In this document: positions 52,136-63,769 of the stretch, piece by piece
How positions within the stretch are numbered: the first letter of the stretch is position 1
Layout: each line of letters opens with the position of its first letter
Source of the DNA: Metaphire vulgaris
Lineage: Eukaryota; Annelida; Clitellata; Crassiclitellata; Megascolecidae
Assembly (NCBI GenBank): GCA_018105865.1
Contig: JACLAT010000043.1
Coordinates: forward strand, 558,001 to 622,000
Reading direction: 5' to 3'
DNA: 64,000 nt
Program-made: the position numbers and the translations under genes
Notes under the pieces: generated by a model
What the model was told of the DNA's origin: nothing
Databases searched by the model: none
The model's input: the letters and a program-made list of their open reading frames with translations, nothing else

Positions 52136-53077
52136 CAGTGTTGTATGAAGTACTGAGTTTGAGTACTCAAGTAAAAGTACAAGTACTATGTCATTTTTAC
52201 TTAAGTAAAAGTAAAAAAGTACCTATAAAAATAGTTACTCAAGTAAAAGTAAAAAAGTACTCCTCAAAAAGTTACTTTTTAAGTAAAAAGTAAAAAGTAC
52301 CTTGACAGACGGAATCATCAACAACTCCACATTATCATGCTAAATCACATTTTTATTACTACTTTTAAGCAACATGCAGAAGCCTCAGCAGTCAACACGT
52401 ACACATTTACACCATTAACTGCATTAGCGCAAATGCTGATTTCACAAAGCCGTAGCTAGGGGGCAGGGTCAAGCTGTCCCGGGCGCCGTCCTCGAAGGCG
52501 CAATTTGCACACTAAGTCCTTAATTTTTCATACCACTTTCCTCCGGCGTGAAAATAATGTTGATAAGTAAAAAAGGTCATCGCCGGTTTTTCAGACTATC
52601 ACAGGTTAAAAATTTGTTTGTTGTACGTTGCCGTGAAAACTGGGGTAAGCAAAAAAGGCCATCACCGGAATTTAGGGGCGCAGAATTTATACCTTGCCCC
52701 GGGCGCCGACTGCTCTAACTGCGGCTCTGTGATTGCATGTAGGTCTAAGAAAGATCAAGTTTTCAAACAATCTGTCAGTCATGCGTGTACGTTTGTTGGT
52801 CATTGTCAACCCTGTACGACTAAACACGGGAAGTTGTGAAGAATTAAACAGATACTCCAGTAAATGTATCGAAATTTGCCGATGAGAAATTTTACTTGTA
52901 ACGAAACGTGAAAGACATAATGTAACGAAGTAAAAGTACTAATATTTGAATAAAAACTTACTTCGTTACAAGTAAAAAGTACTGGGTAAGTTGTGTACTT
53001 CGTTACAGTACGAAGTACTCAGAATTGTACTTAAGTAATGTAACGCGTTACTTTTACTTCGTTACCGCGCAACACTG
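52136..53077. mobile_element. hAT-like MITE with perfect 8-bp TSD and nested insert
   Basis: Ends CAGTGTTG and CAACACTG, subterminal AAGTAAAAGTA/TTACTTTTACTT arrays, flanked by perfect TATGCCTC copies (52128-52135, 53078-53085). A second element with ends CACAAAGCCGTAGCTAGG and CTAACTGCGGCTCTGTG is nested at about 52448-52730. Confidence 0.85.
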
Positions 53078-53272
53078 TATGCCTCAAAGTTCAAGACTCG
53101 ATGATGTACCCAACGGTTCCATTCAAACGCCTACCGAAGGGGTAGGCTACCTGTTTAAACTTGTATAAAGTGGACTAGGAGGCCACTTTCCGCTCGTATC
53201 CGGCGAAAAGTATGTGATTTTCTAATAATGTACCGAAAGTTATCAAATTAAATAACGTCTCTTTCTGCTTCT

Positions 53273-53489
53273 GGTACTTGTCGGTTATCTGTTGCCATGC
53301 CCCAACCGTAGGGTTAGGGTTAGGGTTAGGATTAGGGTTAGGGTTAGGGTCGGGATGGCGGCCTGTCCTTTCACCCTATTTCAATTTACCCCCAACGCGA
53401 GGCCCAGCCGACGCCGCCTCGGCCTACCGGCAGCCGTTGACCGTTGACGCTGACGGTTGGGGCATGGCAACAGATAACCGACAAGTACC
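53273..53489. repeat. 36-bp perfect inverted repeat with telomere-like loop
   Basis: 53273-53308 and 53454-53489 are exact reverse complements over 36 bp (begin GGTACTTGTCGGTTATCTGT). The 145-bp loop starts with about six TTAGGG units (53309-53351). Followed by an L2-like 3' end (53620-53690, AAGGCGCTATAGAAATTCAC). Confidence 0.9.
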
Positions 53490-53619
53490 CTGCTTCTTTT
53501 TTCTAAGTCTGCCTTGCTGCTTCCCCTCTCTCACTCTGACTGAACTCTGTATTTGACCTTGTCCGGCTGACCACTAAGCTTCGGCTGTCGCCATTTCAAC
53601 GGTAGAACGGGTAGATTAA

Positions 53620-53690
53620 GCGCCTACGAATAAGCCTGCACTATGCATGCACCTGCCCGAAGGCGCTATAGAAATTCACGCGATTTTACT
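53620..53690 (+). repeat. L2-like 3'-end signature
   Basis: AAGCGCCTACGAATAAGCC, then AAGGCGCTATAGAAATTCAC and a TTTTACTTATTAC tail. Closely like 40235-40320, but with no coding part. Confidence 0.5.
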
Positions 53691-54456
53691 TATTACATAT
53701 ACGATATCAACACACGTATGAAGGAGACATACTGTACATATTGGTAGTTGAAACTAAACTTTCTTTGAATCACTACTTGTTGACATGTTAAATTCATTCT
53801 GCTATCTAGCCCGTTTCATTTACGTGTGCAATTATCTTTATAAATTTGTATAATTTCAGATTTATTAGAATTTACAATATCTAAAACACACATCAAAATT
53901 AATAAACAAATACTTGTGCAACGACGTATTGTAGAAGTTAGTAGTCAAATGTACTTTCATACAGTATTTACAAAGCCTTTTGTGATAAGACTAAAGTCAA
54001 TCAATGCTAAGAGTCGTTTTGCTTACATTTCTCATCATCACATCACAAATATGAAGAACGAAAATAGCGGCGATTATGTCACAAAATATTCTAGCACGCT
54101 ATTTCGACAAATGTCATGAGAGAAATTTGGTATAGTTTAAACATAAGCCTACAGTAGGCATGCGTCTCAGAGGCTATTCAAAATCACGCAGCGTAATTCT
54201 GAATAAATAGCGTCGGCCAAATTTTAAGAAAAGGTCGTATTGACTGAAAGAGTGGCTGACAGTGTCCTACTCGTGTTCGGTACGCAACAGTAAGAGCGCA
54301 GAACAAATATGCACACACCACTACGCCTTTGTGCTTACGTGTAGGCTAATAATACGTCAGCAGTGGGTAAACCTTGGTATTAAAGGGCCCTATTAGCGCA
54401 TACAGTGTATGCTATTTAATGCAGCTCGCACAAATAGAATGCTCAAATGTTTTAAA

Positions 54457-54959
54457 TCTATAATATTAAAATCCTTATCTGTATGTCTCTCTGTCTGTTA
54501 CCTTCAAGCGTTCTGATTGGTTGACTATTGGTAGACGGTTTAGACCGTTTAGTCCTTACGTCGCGCGATGCGTTGGTGGACGATGTTCGAAGACGACGTT
54601 GCTATTGGTAACAATTGTTCGTAGAACCGGTTTAGTCGAGTCATTGCAGCGTCAGAGGGCTGGGCGTGCGACGACGTTGCTATTGGTAACAATTGTTCGC
54701 AGCCTGAGGTTGTTACGCAATTTTAACGTACATTTTAACGTACACAAAAAATACGTGTACAGCGTCACAAATGGTCACAGTTGCGTGATTTTAACGTACA
54801 TAGGCCTAATTATTACGTGGCGCAGAGCTTGGTTAGGTGGCGATCATTGAAATGTTGTTCAGCATGAATTCAATGATGGGGTATTAGGTATAGGTAGTGG
54901 ATTAGTATTATCCTGCACTGCGAGCGAAGCGAGCGCGAGCGAAGCCAGCATCTTTCTAG
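54457..54959 (+). mobile_element. Non-autonomous Helitron, copy 2
   Basis: Begins TCTATAATATTAAAATCC after an A and ends with the hairpin GCGAGCGAAGCGAGCGCGAG and ATCTTTCTAG before a T. 503 bp, no Rep/helicase. Direct internal duplication of TTGCTATTGGTAACAATTG (about 54599 and 54674). Confidence 0.8.
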
Positions 54960-55440
54960 TTATTATCTAACAAATCAGCAAATCACTTTATCAGTGTGAG
55001 ACGAGTGCAACTCTATATTGTTTTTCACTAATTCTTTGTAATCAGATGCCAATTTACCTGTCTTAATGCGTAACCCAGACTCTCTAACAGCAAGTATTAC
55101 TTTATTACTTATTTATTCTGGTACAATATGATATTTACTGTAATATAACATCTTCTAAGATAATTAATGCAATTCTAAATGTTATCGCGGGCAGAGTAGA
55201 ATGCGAAGACAGGCCTCATTCGGCCCACGAGCAGTTTGCCCACCATAGCCATGAGTCATCCTCGTCATGCTCGGTACACATCGGAGCCTTCGGACGCCTT
55301 AAAGCTGCCTTTCCACTTGCATTCAACCAACGCGGCAGTCACCATGTTGCAACACTGCGCTTTCACCGCAAGCGACTCGATGTTGCATACGGGCCTAAAA
55401 AAGGGCCACGCCCACGAACATTTGATGTAGCGCACCTTAA

Positions 55441-55695
55441 ATGGCCGACGAGGAGTTTGTAGCGTTATGTCATTTGATGATGGTGACCGTAATGGCATCG
55501 TTACGTGTTTTATCAAAAAAGAAGGAAAATAAATCTCTCAAGCAAAGGAAGGTTTTGGTGAGACCATGGATAAGATGCAGAGAATTGCACGGAGTATATC
55601 ATAGCCTGTTCAAGGAACTAATTATGGCTGAAAAGGAGTCATTTCAAATCAGCGACCCATCGGGACAGCAGAATTTCTTATGTATATACATGTAA
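55441..55695 (+). pseudogene. PIF/Harbinger-like transposase N-terminal fragment
   Basis: Frame of 84 codons with KVLVRPWIRCRELHGVYHSL and FKELIMAEKESFQ. W-V-R-P-W-x-x-x-R-x-x-x-G-x-Y-x-x-L-x-x-E-L is the conserved N-terminal region of HARBI1/ALP1-like transposases. The DDE nuclease part is not found downstream, so it is truncated; AT-rich sequence follows. Confidence 0.5.
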
Positions 55696-56999
55696 ATTAA
55701 ACGTGTTGCTTTATAAAGGTGTGGTTCTGGATCGTAATTAAATCTTAAATTACAATGTCATACAAGACACTATTTCATCCAGCTCACTTTTAGGACAGCA
55801 CTTTCTTGACTGGTGTGCTTACTTATTCAAATTTGATTACAGTCAATGAAATTAGTGTTTTATTTGATTGATTTATAGTGTTTAGTTGACTTTCTCAGTT
55901 TTTATGTCGTGAAAATGCCTTGCTGATATTCACCAGATGGCGTATTCTCGCGTCATAGATAAATAAAATATATTTGAGGTGCTCTTTTCAGGTTATGTGT
56001 TTTTGTTTCATTAATTCTAAAAGCGTTTCATTTTCTCTCAGGATTATGTGTAATGTATTTGTCACAATCCTCAGCAGTTTAAAGAGTTTTTTAGCCTGTC
56101 GTTGCTCAAGGAGTGTGCAACTGTCTTGGTTTCTGCAAAATGGAGTTGCTGACCCCAATCTTCATAAGAGAACTTTATACAGTTCTTCATAATGCCCATA
56201 CGGGAAATAGTTGCTAAGAAATGCAGATGGTTGCAACGATAGAGAGGCCAGAGTTCTTCTAATGGCGGCCGACGTGTCAGATCAGCCAACAGGCGTAAAT
56301 ATTCCGCGTTTGCTACTGAAACTATAAATAGCTTTTTTCTAATACTTACAATCTATATTTTGTATTTACAGACTGCATTGTGCCTAATTACCCCTACTTG
56401 ATAAAATGCGCAGTTGTGAAATGTAATAATATAATGCAATAAAAGGCAGCTTTACCTCAAAAACGGCAGAATATGTATGTGATTACTGACAACCATTGAT
56501 TTCGCAAACACCTGACTATTGGTACCAACTATACGATGTGGCCCTTCATACAATTTAATTGAATTTCTTTCTATTGTAAAACTGGTATGCGACCAAAAAG
56601 ATGTTTGAAAAGTAAGACTTTTTCTAAAGGATTTTGACATGCTGAAAATGAAAAAGGACTTAGTTTTTAGCCATCACGTGAGATTTTTTCAAAAAACAGT
56701 AATTTTGAAGAACGTAGGCCTAAATCTTCTATTTTCGCAGCCAAATTGCATGTGAAGTAAATAACTATAATATAGTAGCTGTCTTATTTATCATAAATTA
56801 TATAATTTCTCGCCATAACTTGACTAGACTTACATGAATCTTTGCTGTATACATATATTATCTTAATAATTTTTTATGTAAAATGTGTAATTTTGATGGT
56901 ATAGAATGGATAATATGTCTTCCAAGAGGGATGAAAGTTTTTCGAATAAGAATCACTGTAAAAAAAGTCTTTATTCATTTTGTTACATATGTGAAAGTT

Positions 57000-58190
57000 T
57001 CACTGTAAAGAAACAAAGACGGAGCATAACAGAACCCATTAAAAACTCTATACAAGTACTTCATGGTGAAACATAGGACCAAGATCAAGTATGGGCATCT
57101 CACGTCGTTTTTCGTACTTGTGTTGCAGCGTTGCGCAGTTGGAAAAGATGAAAGAAGGTGGCATTGCTATCCAAATGGTCTGGAGGGAGCAGAAGAACCA
57201 CTGTGATGACTGTTACTTCTGTATGGTAGACAGAAGTGGCTTCAACACAAAGAACAAGAAGACTGTCAAATACCCATCTCAGCCATCAGCGATAAGACCA
57301 GTTCCTCATGGTGCAGATCTTCCTGTCCCTGATCCACAGAGTCACATCTCCTGATGACATAGCAGACAACAGTGATTTGGAAAGGGAGATGCACGCTGGT
57401 TGTTGTAGTGCAGGGCACGACGAGGATGTGTCAGAGCAAGACTTGACATATTATCACCATTTACTCATGGTGAACTCAATTACCTGGTTTGGGATTTAAG
57501 TCTCTCATAGTTTCTGAACTGTTAGGATCCCATTTAAAGGCCAGGAATCTTCTGTCTGTTGTAGTAACAATAGTAACATTCTTATGGTACTTGGTACCAG
57601 CAAGACAGTCACTAACTCCTGGTTCTAGGAACATCTTGCACGAGAACTTGGCAGATTCGAGTAAAATCTTACAGCCCTTTCTTCATATAAAGCTGGGACT
57701 TATGAAGCAATTTGTAAAGGCTCTAGATAAAGAAGGTACTTGTTTTAAGAACATAAATGAAAAGTTCACAGCTTTTACTACAGAAAAGATCAAGGCAGGA
57801 GTGTTTTATGGACCACTAATATGAAAGGAAACTAATGCAGGATAAAAAATGTTGAACAGACAATGCAAGGACTCGAAAGATTTGCATGGAGAGTATTCTG
57901 TAATGTAGTCAGTAAGTTTTTTTGTAACACCAAGGATCCCAACTATGCTAACATTGTGGAGGATTTGCAAAGTTTTAGGTGATCGATTACCCTCCCCCCA
58001 GTTTGGTAGTGTGTGAGTGAGGAACAAGGTGAGCGATTTCACCAGGATGTGAAGACTATGGAGACTCGAGTCCTTGCATTATGAAGACTATGGAGACCCG
58101 CTACCAGGGCAGATGGGACACTCATATGATGGCCAGTTACTGCTGGTGTTTGAAGAGAGACATAACAGCTACGAGCTAAGCCAGAATTCT
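57000..58190 (+). pseudogene. Decayed copy of a transposon-associated protein family
   Basis: Plus-strand pieces in different frames: DRSGFNTKNKKTVKYPSQPS followed by SAIRPVPHGADLPVPDPQ, then QDLTYYHHLL, SHLKARNLLSVVV, FLHIKLGLMKQFVKALDKEG, IKAGVFYGPLI, and near 58030-58130 GERFHQDVKTMETR with a downstream ADYCW-like end. I associate these motifs with long uncharacterised repeat-family proteins in invertebrate genomes. At least four frameshifts and internal deletions. Family assignment is from memory. Confidence 0.5.
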
Positions 58191-59539
58191 GAGGAAGCGC
58201 AGTTTCATTCTATGATTATGCTGACTGTTGAAGTTGTTTGTAACTTTTATATGCCTCAGCAAACTATTTTTATACAGTTTATAATATCAGTCTCTACTTA
58301 ATTTAGTAAAATGCTGTGGCACTCATGTACCCAATTTGTTTTATAATTTTTGTGTTACTCAAACTGGCAACGTTTCCCATTGTAACTACGTAAAACTATA
58401 TTTGCAATTTGTAAAAAAAATGTGACGCGATGAAGAAATTTTGAGTGCAGACCTGAAATCAGCATGTCAAAATTGTGTAGAATTACCTCAAAACTTCAAA
58501 ACATCTTTCAACAAATTTCATTTTGCATACCAGTGTTATTGCTTTCTGTATCTTCTCATCTGTTGCTTGCCTTTGAGAAGAAGTCTTCACTATTTGTATA
58601 TGGTCTGATACAGCGTGCCACGTCCCAGTGTTGGAGTTGTGAAATTTGAGCTGGGGTTGAGGACTGAAATTCAATGCATGACAGAAACTGCATGTACCAG
58701 ATATGCGATTTTTGGGAGGTTTGCTAAGTTAGCTGGGAGGGTTCAACCCCCCCCCCCAGCTTCCCGGCAACTCCAACCCTGCCACGTCCCATCTTTATAA
58801 ACCGACTGCCTGCAGGACCATATTATCTGGCTGATGAGTTTTCACCTAGACGTTGACATACAAAGAAACGTAGGCATACAGAAACGTATAAATACACGTT
58901 AAATTGTTTAACTAGTTGCCCTCTTCATCTAAGACGGCTAAATGTTTGGATTGGTCTGATATCTGTGAAGTTTTACAGAATCTTGGAAAATTTTACAGAA
59001 ATTTCTGGAATTCTGTAAATTAGTGTTTTACAGAAGATATAAATTTTACAGAACATTTCTGTGTCACAAGGTTGCCAGAACAGTTGTGTAAAATTTACAG
59101 AAGTTTTGAAACAGTGTAGTTCAGGGGATTGCTCGTCGTCATGCTATGAAGGAATTTTGTGGGGTTCGTGGCGCGGTATCTTATATTCCCTGAAGACAAC
59201 GGAAATGAAATTTATCTAGAGCCAATTACTTCCGATATTAAATTAAACAGATTCATTGACAATATTTAGAGACATTTATTAATTTAAAGACCTTTCACGC
59301 TGTGCTAATCATTTATTTCATATATAGAATTATTGTGTGCTAGATGGTTGACAATGTATTTAAGTGTTATATTAGTAAGAAATGAACGCTCATTCTATTG
59401 TTTTTTCTTAAATATAACATTTATTTAATTGAAAGGTGCATGCGTCTATCTCTTTCTCCATTGATAGGACCGGAGGCGAAAGAAAGATGACCTGAACCGT
59501 AACTTAGCAAAAACATGAAGATGATTCCATTATTTACAT

Positions 59540-59711
59540 ATGCCTTGTTAATATTGAGATCAGTCATGAGTTTATCTTTCATATCTGATGTGAATCCTTT
59601 AAGTAAGGCAGGAACACATACAGTTAGGGACAGACAGACAGCTGAAAGGAAGAAACACTTGGCCTGACGGTGACTCATAGGAAGGCTCCGAAGGCTTCCA
59701 GGTCTCTTCAA
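59540..59711 (-). CDS. Candidate first exon encoding a hydrophobic N-terminus
   Basis: Minus-strand ATG at 59711 followed by basic residues and the hydrophobic segment CFFLSAVCLSLTVCVPALL, then KGFTSDMKDKLMTDLNINKA and a possible donor TAT|GTAAAT. This could be a signal anchor or first membrane helix of a transporter. No partner exon was identified, so this is weak. Confidence 0.25.
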
Positions 59712-59920
59712 GAGAAGAGGAACTGCTGCTATGTGGATTGATTGAATCCAATCATAGGCCTAATTAATAAGCCAAAAGAGAAACCTATTGGTCCATGTTC
59801 TATACAGAGCCTGTGATCTGCAACATTATGAAGCATTATTTGTGAATGCATTGACAAAGTAAGAAAAGATCCATTTCTTTTTCTATTTCATCAATTCTGA
59901 AGTTTTTAGTAACGCACATA

Positions 59921-59921
<1 letters not shown>

Positions 59922-59991
<70 letters not shown>
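59922..59991. repeat. (TTA)n microsatellite, tail of the minus-strand LINE
   Basis: About 23 TTA triplets. On the minus strand this is the (AAT)n tail of the L2-like LINE that starts near 63680, split from it by a 160-bp GGGGCAACCCC-type insert (about 60000-60155). Confidence 0.8.
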
Positions 59992-60702
59992 GTTTGTATT
60001 ATCTTTGGGCCGTGTCCATAGAGTCAGTAGTGTTGTGGGCGCCAACGGTAAACTTTGCCCCCGAGCGCCGGATACCCTCGCTACGCTACTGGGCTGCGCC
60101 CTAGGGGAGGCTGCGCCCCAGTAAGGCCTACGGCCTCGCATTGGGGTTGCCCCAGTATTATTATTAAGACAATTTATAGAGCGCAGTAAGCATAGTGAAG
60201 ACTAAAGTCAAAAGCGCTTAACAATGAACATTATAAGATATATTAAACATACAGTATGTGTCTTAAGGCACTTGATAAACAAATCAGAGGAGGTCACAAT
60301 TGTCACGTTCTTCGGCAGAGAGTTCCACAGACTAGGATTGCCCCTCCGGAAGGATCTGTCACCGAAGACAGCCGTCTTGGACGGAGGAGGAACCACCAAT
60401 TGACGACAGTTGCTTGAGCGAAGCCGCGATCGCCGATCGATCGCCGTAGACTTGATGACCAGGCCCGATAAGTAACTGGGGCAAAAGAGATCATACAGCG
60501 CCCGAAATGTTAGCCAACAATGCTTGAAGGCTATACGCTCCGGGATTCTAACTTCCTAAGCCAGTGAAGATTATCGCGTAGAAACGGTGTCACGTGCTCA
60601 TTGCAACTCGAGCCAAAGATCAGACGAGCCAAGACGTTTAGCACCGACTGAAGACGATTTAGTTGGTTGACAGGAAGTCCGAGCAGAACGCTATTACAAT
60701 AA

Positions 60703-62123
60703 CACAGGTTTACAAAAAAAATGTTTTTGAAAATTGTCTAAGTTTTTAAGACTGATTTATGACAATTAGGTACTGTTAAAACCGAAAATGACACTGGTTT
60801 CTTTGAATCAGGTCAGGTTTTTTTTGCTAAGGTGTTTTAAAAAAATCTAGTCTTATAACTAAATCGACTGCATTTTGTAACATTAGAGGGCAGCCAACAA
60901 ACTTTTTTGCCAGTTCTCTCAGAAGTTAGACTTCTTTTTGGGTATATTTAGGGTGCTGATTCCAAATATGGCATCAGATTTTTTCTATCAGCTCTAGTTT
61001 GTGAGATTCGGCCATATATTCTAGACCGGACATGTATGATAATTGCCTATATCACATGGCAACAAAAAAATTTGTGTTGCCCTGTTGCCTTAGAAGTAAG
61101 ACCTGTTTCTTAGTATATTTATGGGTCCTGATTCCAAATATGGCATCAGATTGTTTCTATCAGCTCTAGTTTTTGAGATACGGTCATATAACCGTAGACT
61201 GCAAGTGCATATGATAGTTGCCTATATCACATGGCAACAAAAAAAATTTGTGTTGCCCTGTTGCCTTAGAAGTAAGACCTTTTTCTTAATATATTTATGG
61301 GTCCTAATTCCAAATATGGCATCAGATTTCCTCTATTAGCTCTAGTTTTTTTTAGATATGGCCATATATCCTATATTGAAAGTGCATGATGATTACATAT
61401 ATTTGCTCTATGTAGCTTCTGATTGCTTTCACCTAAAGGTCTTTGTTATTAACATTAAAGGTTTTATATTTCCAGAAGAAATCAATTGAAATATGTGCAG
61501 TATCATAAATTATATGACTTAATTAAATAAGCATGATTCATGACAACTGTTTTGAGGTAATTGTGGACGCAGGAGCAGCAACATACCTCCAGGACACATT
61601 TAGAAATACAATTGCATGTTAAATGCTTGAAGTGCCATCTTTTTCTGATTTCTAGTGTGACAAAATGAATGACAACTAATTCACTCATTAATATAGTTGT
61701 ATCTAAATATGTAATAGTTGTTGCTTTGAAGATTTTTGCTGTTCCATTATAGAATTTGAATAGATTAAGGATTCTGCAGTTAACGCACTTTAGTAGAACC
61801 AAAATACAAGGACGACTAAGCCGTATCTCAAAAACTAGAGCTGATGGGGCAAAACGGATAACATTTTTGGAAAAAGGGCACCAAAATTAATCAAGAACAG
61901 GTCTTACTTTGCAGGCAACAAACTGTGTGTTGACCATTTCATTATAATGCGATCTGCATGGCGTTAATATAAAACACATGTATACATGAAAAATCATAAA
62001 GTAGCGATATATCAAAAAGTTGACCTGATTGAGCAAAACCAATCTTATAATTGGATTTAGGACATTGAAATTGTCCTTAATCTGTTAAGAAAACTTAGAC
62101 AATAAATTTCATGTAAACCAGTG
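60703..62123. mobile_element. 1,421-bp TIR element inserted into the LINE, TSD TAA
   Basis: Ends CACAGGTTTACA and TGTAAACCAGTG are inverted repeats (11 of 12). Flanked by TAA at 60700-60702 and 62124-62126. Removing the element and one TAA brings the interrupted LINE codons back into one frame (Asp-Tyr-Cys-Asn across the junction). No transposase; contains 172-176-bp tandem repeats. Confidence 0.8.
60890..61390. repeat. About 2.7 tandem copies of a 172-176-bp unit
   Basis: The block with TTCCAAATATGGCATCAGAT recurs at 60961, 61133 and 61309, with surrounding TTGCCTTAGAAGTAAGACC and TGCCTATATCACATGGCAAC shared by adjacent copies. Confidence 0.85.
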
Positions 62124-63769
62124 TAATCTACTCGAGCTAAGACGAGGGCACGGACGAGATTTATGACGACAATCACCGGCAGGTATCGACGGATCTCCCT
62201 GATCATACGCAGCTGAAAAAAACAGGTACGAATGACATTGTCCAAATGTCCGATAAACGAGAGTGTCTTGTCAAAAAGAACTCCAAGGAGGCACAGTTCT
62301 GTGCTCGGAGTGACATCAACATCACCAATCGAAAGCGTATTCCGGCATATGAGATTCCTCATTCGAGGAGTGCTTAACCAGAGTTCTGTCCTCCCCGGGT
62401 TCAGCGAGAGTCGATTTTCATCAGTCCACCTCTGGACAGAGGAGATGCAGCCCGTAATGCGGGACCGCAAGCATTCTACCTCAGACGGAGAGCAGGAGGC
62501 ATAAACCTGAACGTCATCAGCCGTGGCATGATAGGCAAGCCCACACGTTTCGATGATACGACCAATGTCCGCCACATAGAATATAAACAATAGTGGACCG
62601 AGTACAGATCCTTGTGGCACTCCACTAAAAACACGGCATGGAGTCGACGTGTGACTTTTCCAGCTAACAGACTGAAACCTGTCAGCCAAGCAGTTCCGAA
62701 TCCAAGACAGAGCCGGCTTTTTTAGTCCATAAGTGGATTCAAGTCGGGGAATGATGATGTCATGGTCCACCGTATCAAAAGCAGCCGAGAGATCCAGGAA
62801 GCTGAGGAGGGCCAGCTGGCCATTGGCGACCGCCTCAACAATGTCATTGTAAATGCGCAGGACCGCAGTTTCGGTGGAATGGCCCTTCCGATAGGCGGAC
62901 TGGCCTTTAGGCATTAGTCCATTCATCGTCAAATAGGCCACGAATTGATTATGAACGACTCTCTCAAGCAGCTTAGACAGGAAAGGAAGATTGGAAACGG
63001 GACGGAAGTTAGATAATTCCGCTTGGTTCAAGCCTGACCGCTTGAGGTGCGGGTAGACAACCGCTCGCTTCCATGACGATGGAAATTCTCCGCTGCTTAA
63101 AGAGGTCGACAGTAGAATCGTGAGAAACGGAGCAAGCGTCTCAATGGACTCTTTGAGGAGCCACATCGGAAGGGGGTCGGCTTGGCATTGTTTACAAGGT
63201 GACGCCATCACGATGGACGTGACCTCTGCAATCGAAGGAGCAGAGAACGGACCCAGAGTAATCCAGAAACTTGGCCGGGCCAGCATTTGCCGTACTCTCT
63301 CTGATTGCATTAACATTACCATCCATGAACTGGTGGTAATCTTCAACAGAGAAACTAGACGGCTGACCAGGCCTCTTGCCACGGTTGCCCAGAAGCGTGT
63401 TCAGGTGTTTCCAAGTCTGCCCTGTGTCACCTTTAGCAGCGTCAAGGGCGCTATTCCAGTAGTGTCTACCCTTCTGCCTCACAAGGCGTCTACTGGCTTT
63501 AAGAGCTGAACGCCAGGCACTGTGTGCAGCTGCCTCACCATCCGTCCCCCTCGCCTTCCGGTATGACCGCTCGAGGCGTCGCGCATCTTTCTGATGAGTT
63601 TGTTACTAGGCTCAAAGCGACACAGCTCTGCCAACCCGTCGTTCCAGGTAGAGCTGCTTCGGATCTTGCTGACTGATATTTTATATATTATGACAAGACG
63701 TTATGCTTTATGAAATATGTAAGGGAAAACCCTGACATTTTAACATCAAAACCCGACACCATTTCTCGT

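Larger units (their letters stand above)
60170..63680 (-). pseudogene. L2/CR1-like LINE with near-full RT, split by a 1.42-kb insertion
   Basis: Minus strand. A linker (WNSALDAAKGDTGQTWKHLN, 63480 down) and RT frame to 62127: WKRAVVYPHLKRSG, FRPVSNLPFLSKLLERVV, FLDLSAAFDTVDHDIIIPRL (motif A), FSGVPQGSVLGPLLFIFYVA (motif B), YHATADDVQVYASC (motif C, Tyr of YADD is Thr), CLLGVLFDKTLSFIGH. It resumes at 60699 with NSVLLGLPVNQLNRLQSVLN and continues, frameshifted, to PPPSKTAVFGDRSFRRGNP. A frameshift near 63270 and the motif C change make it inactive. Same family as 4821-6278. Confidence 0.88.

Noticed and set aside
61503..61802. 99-codon Cys-rich minus-strand frame
   Set aside because: Lies wholly inside the non-autonomous 60703-62123 element, with no family match and no splice signals; likely chance.
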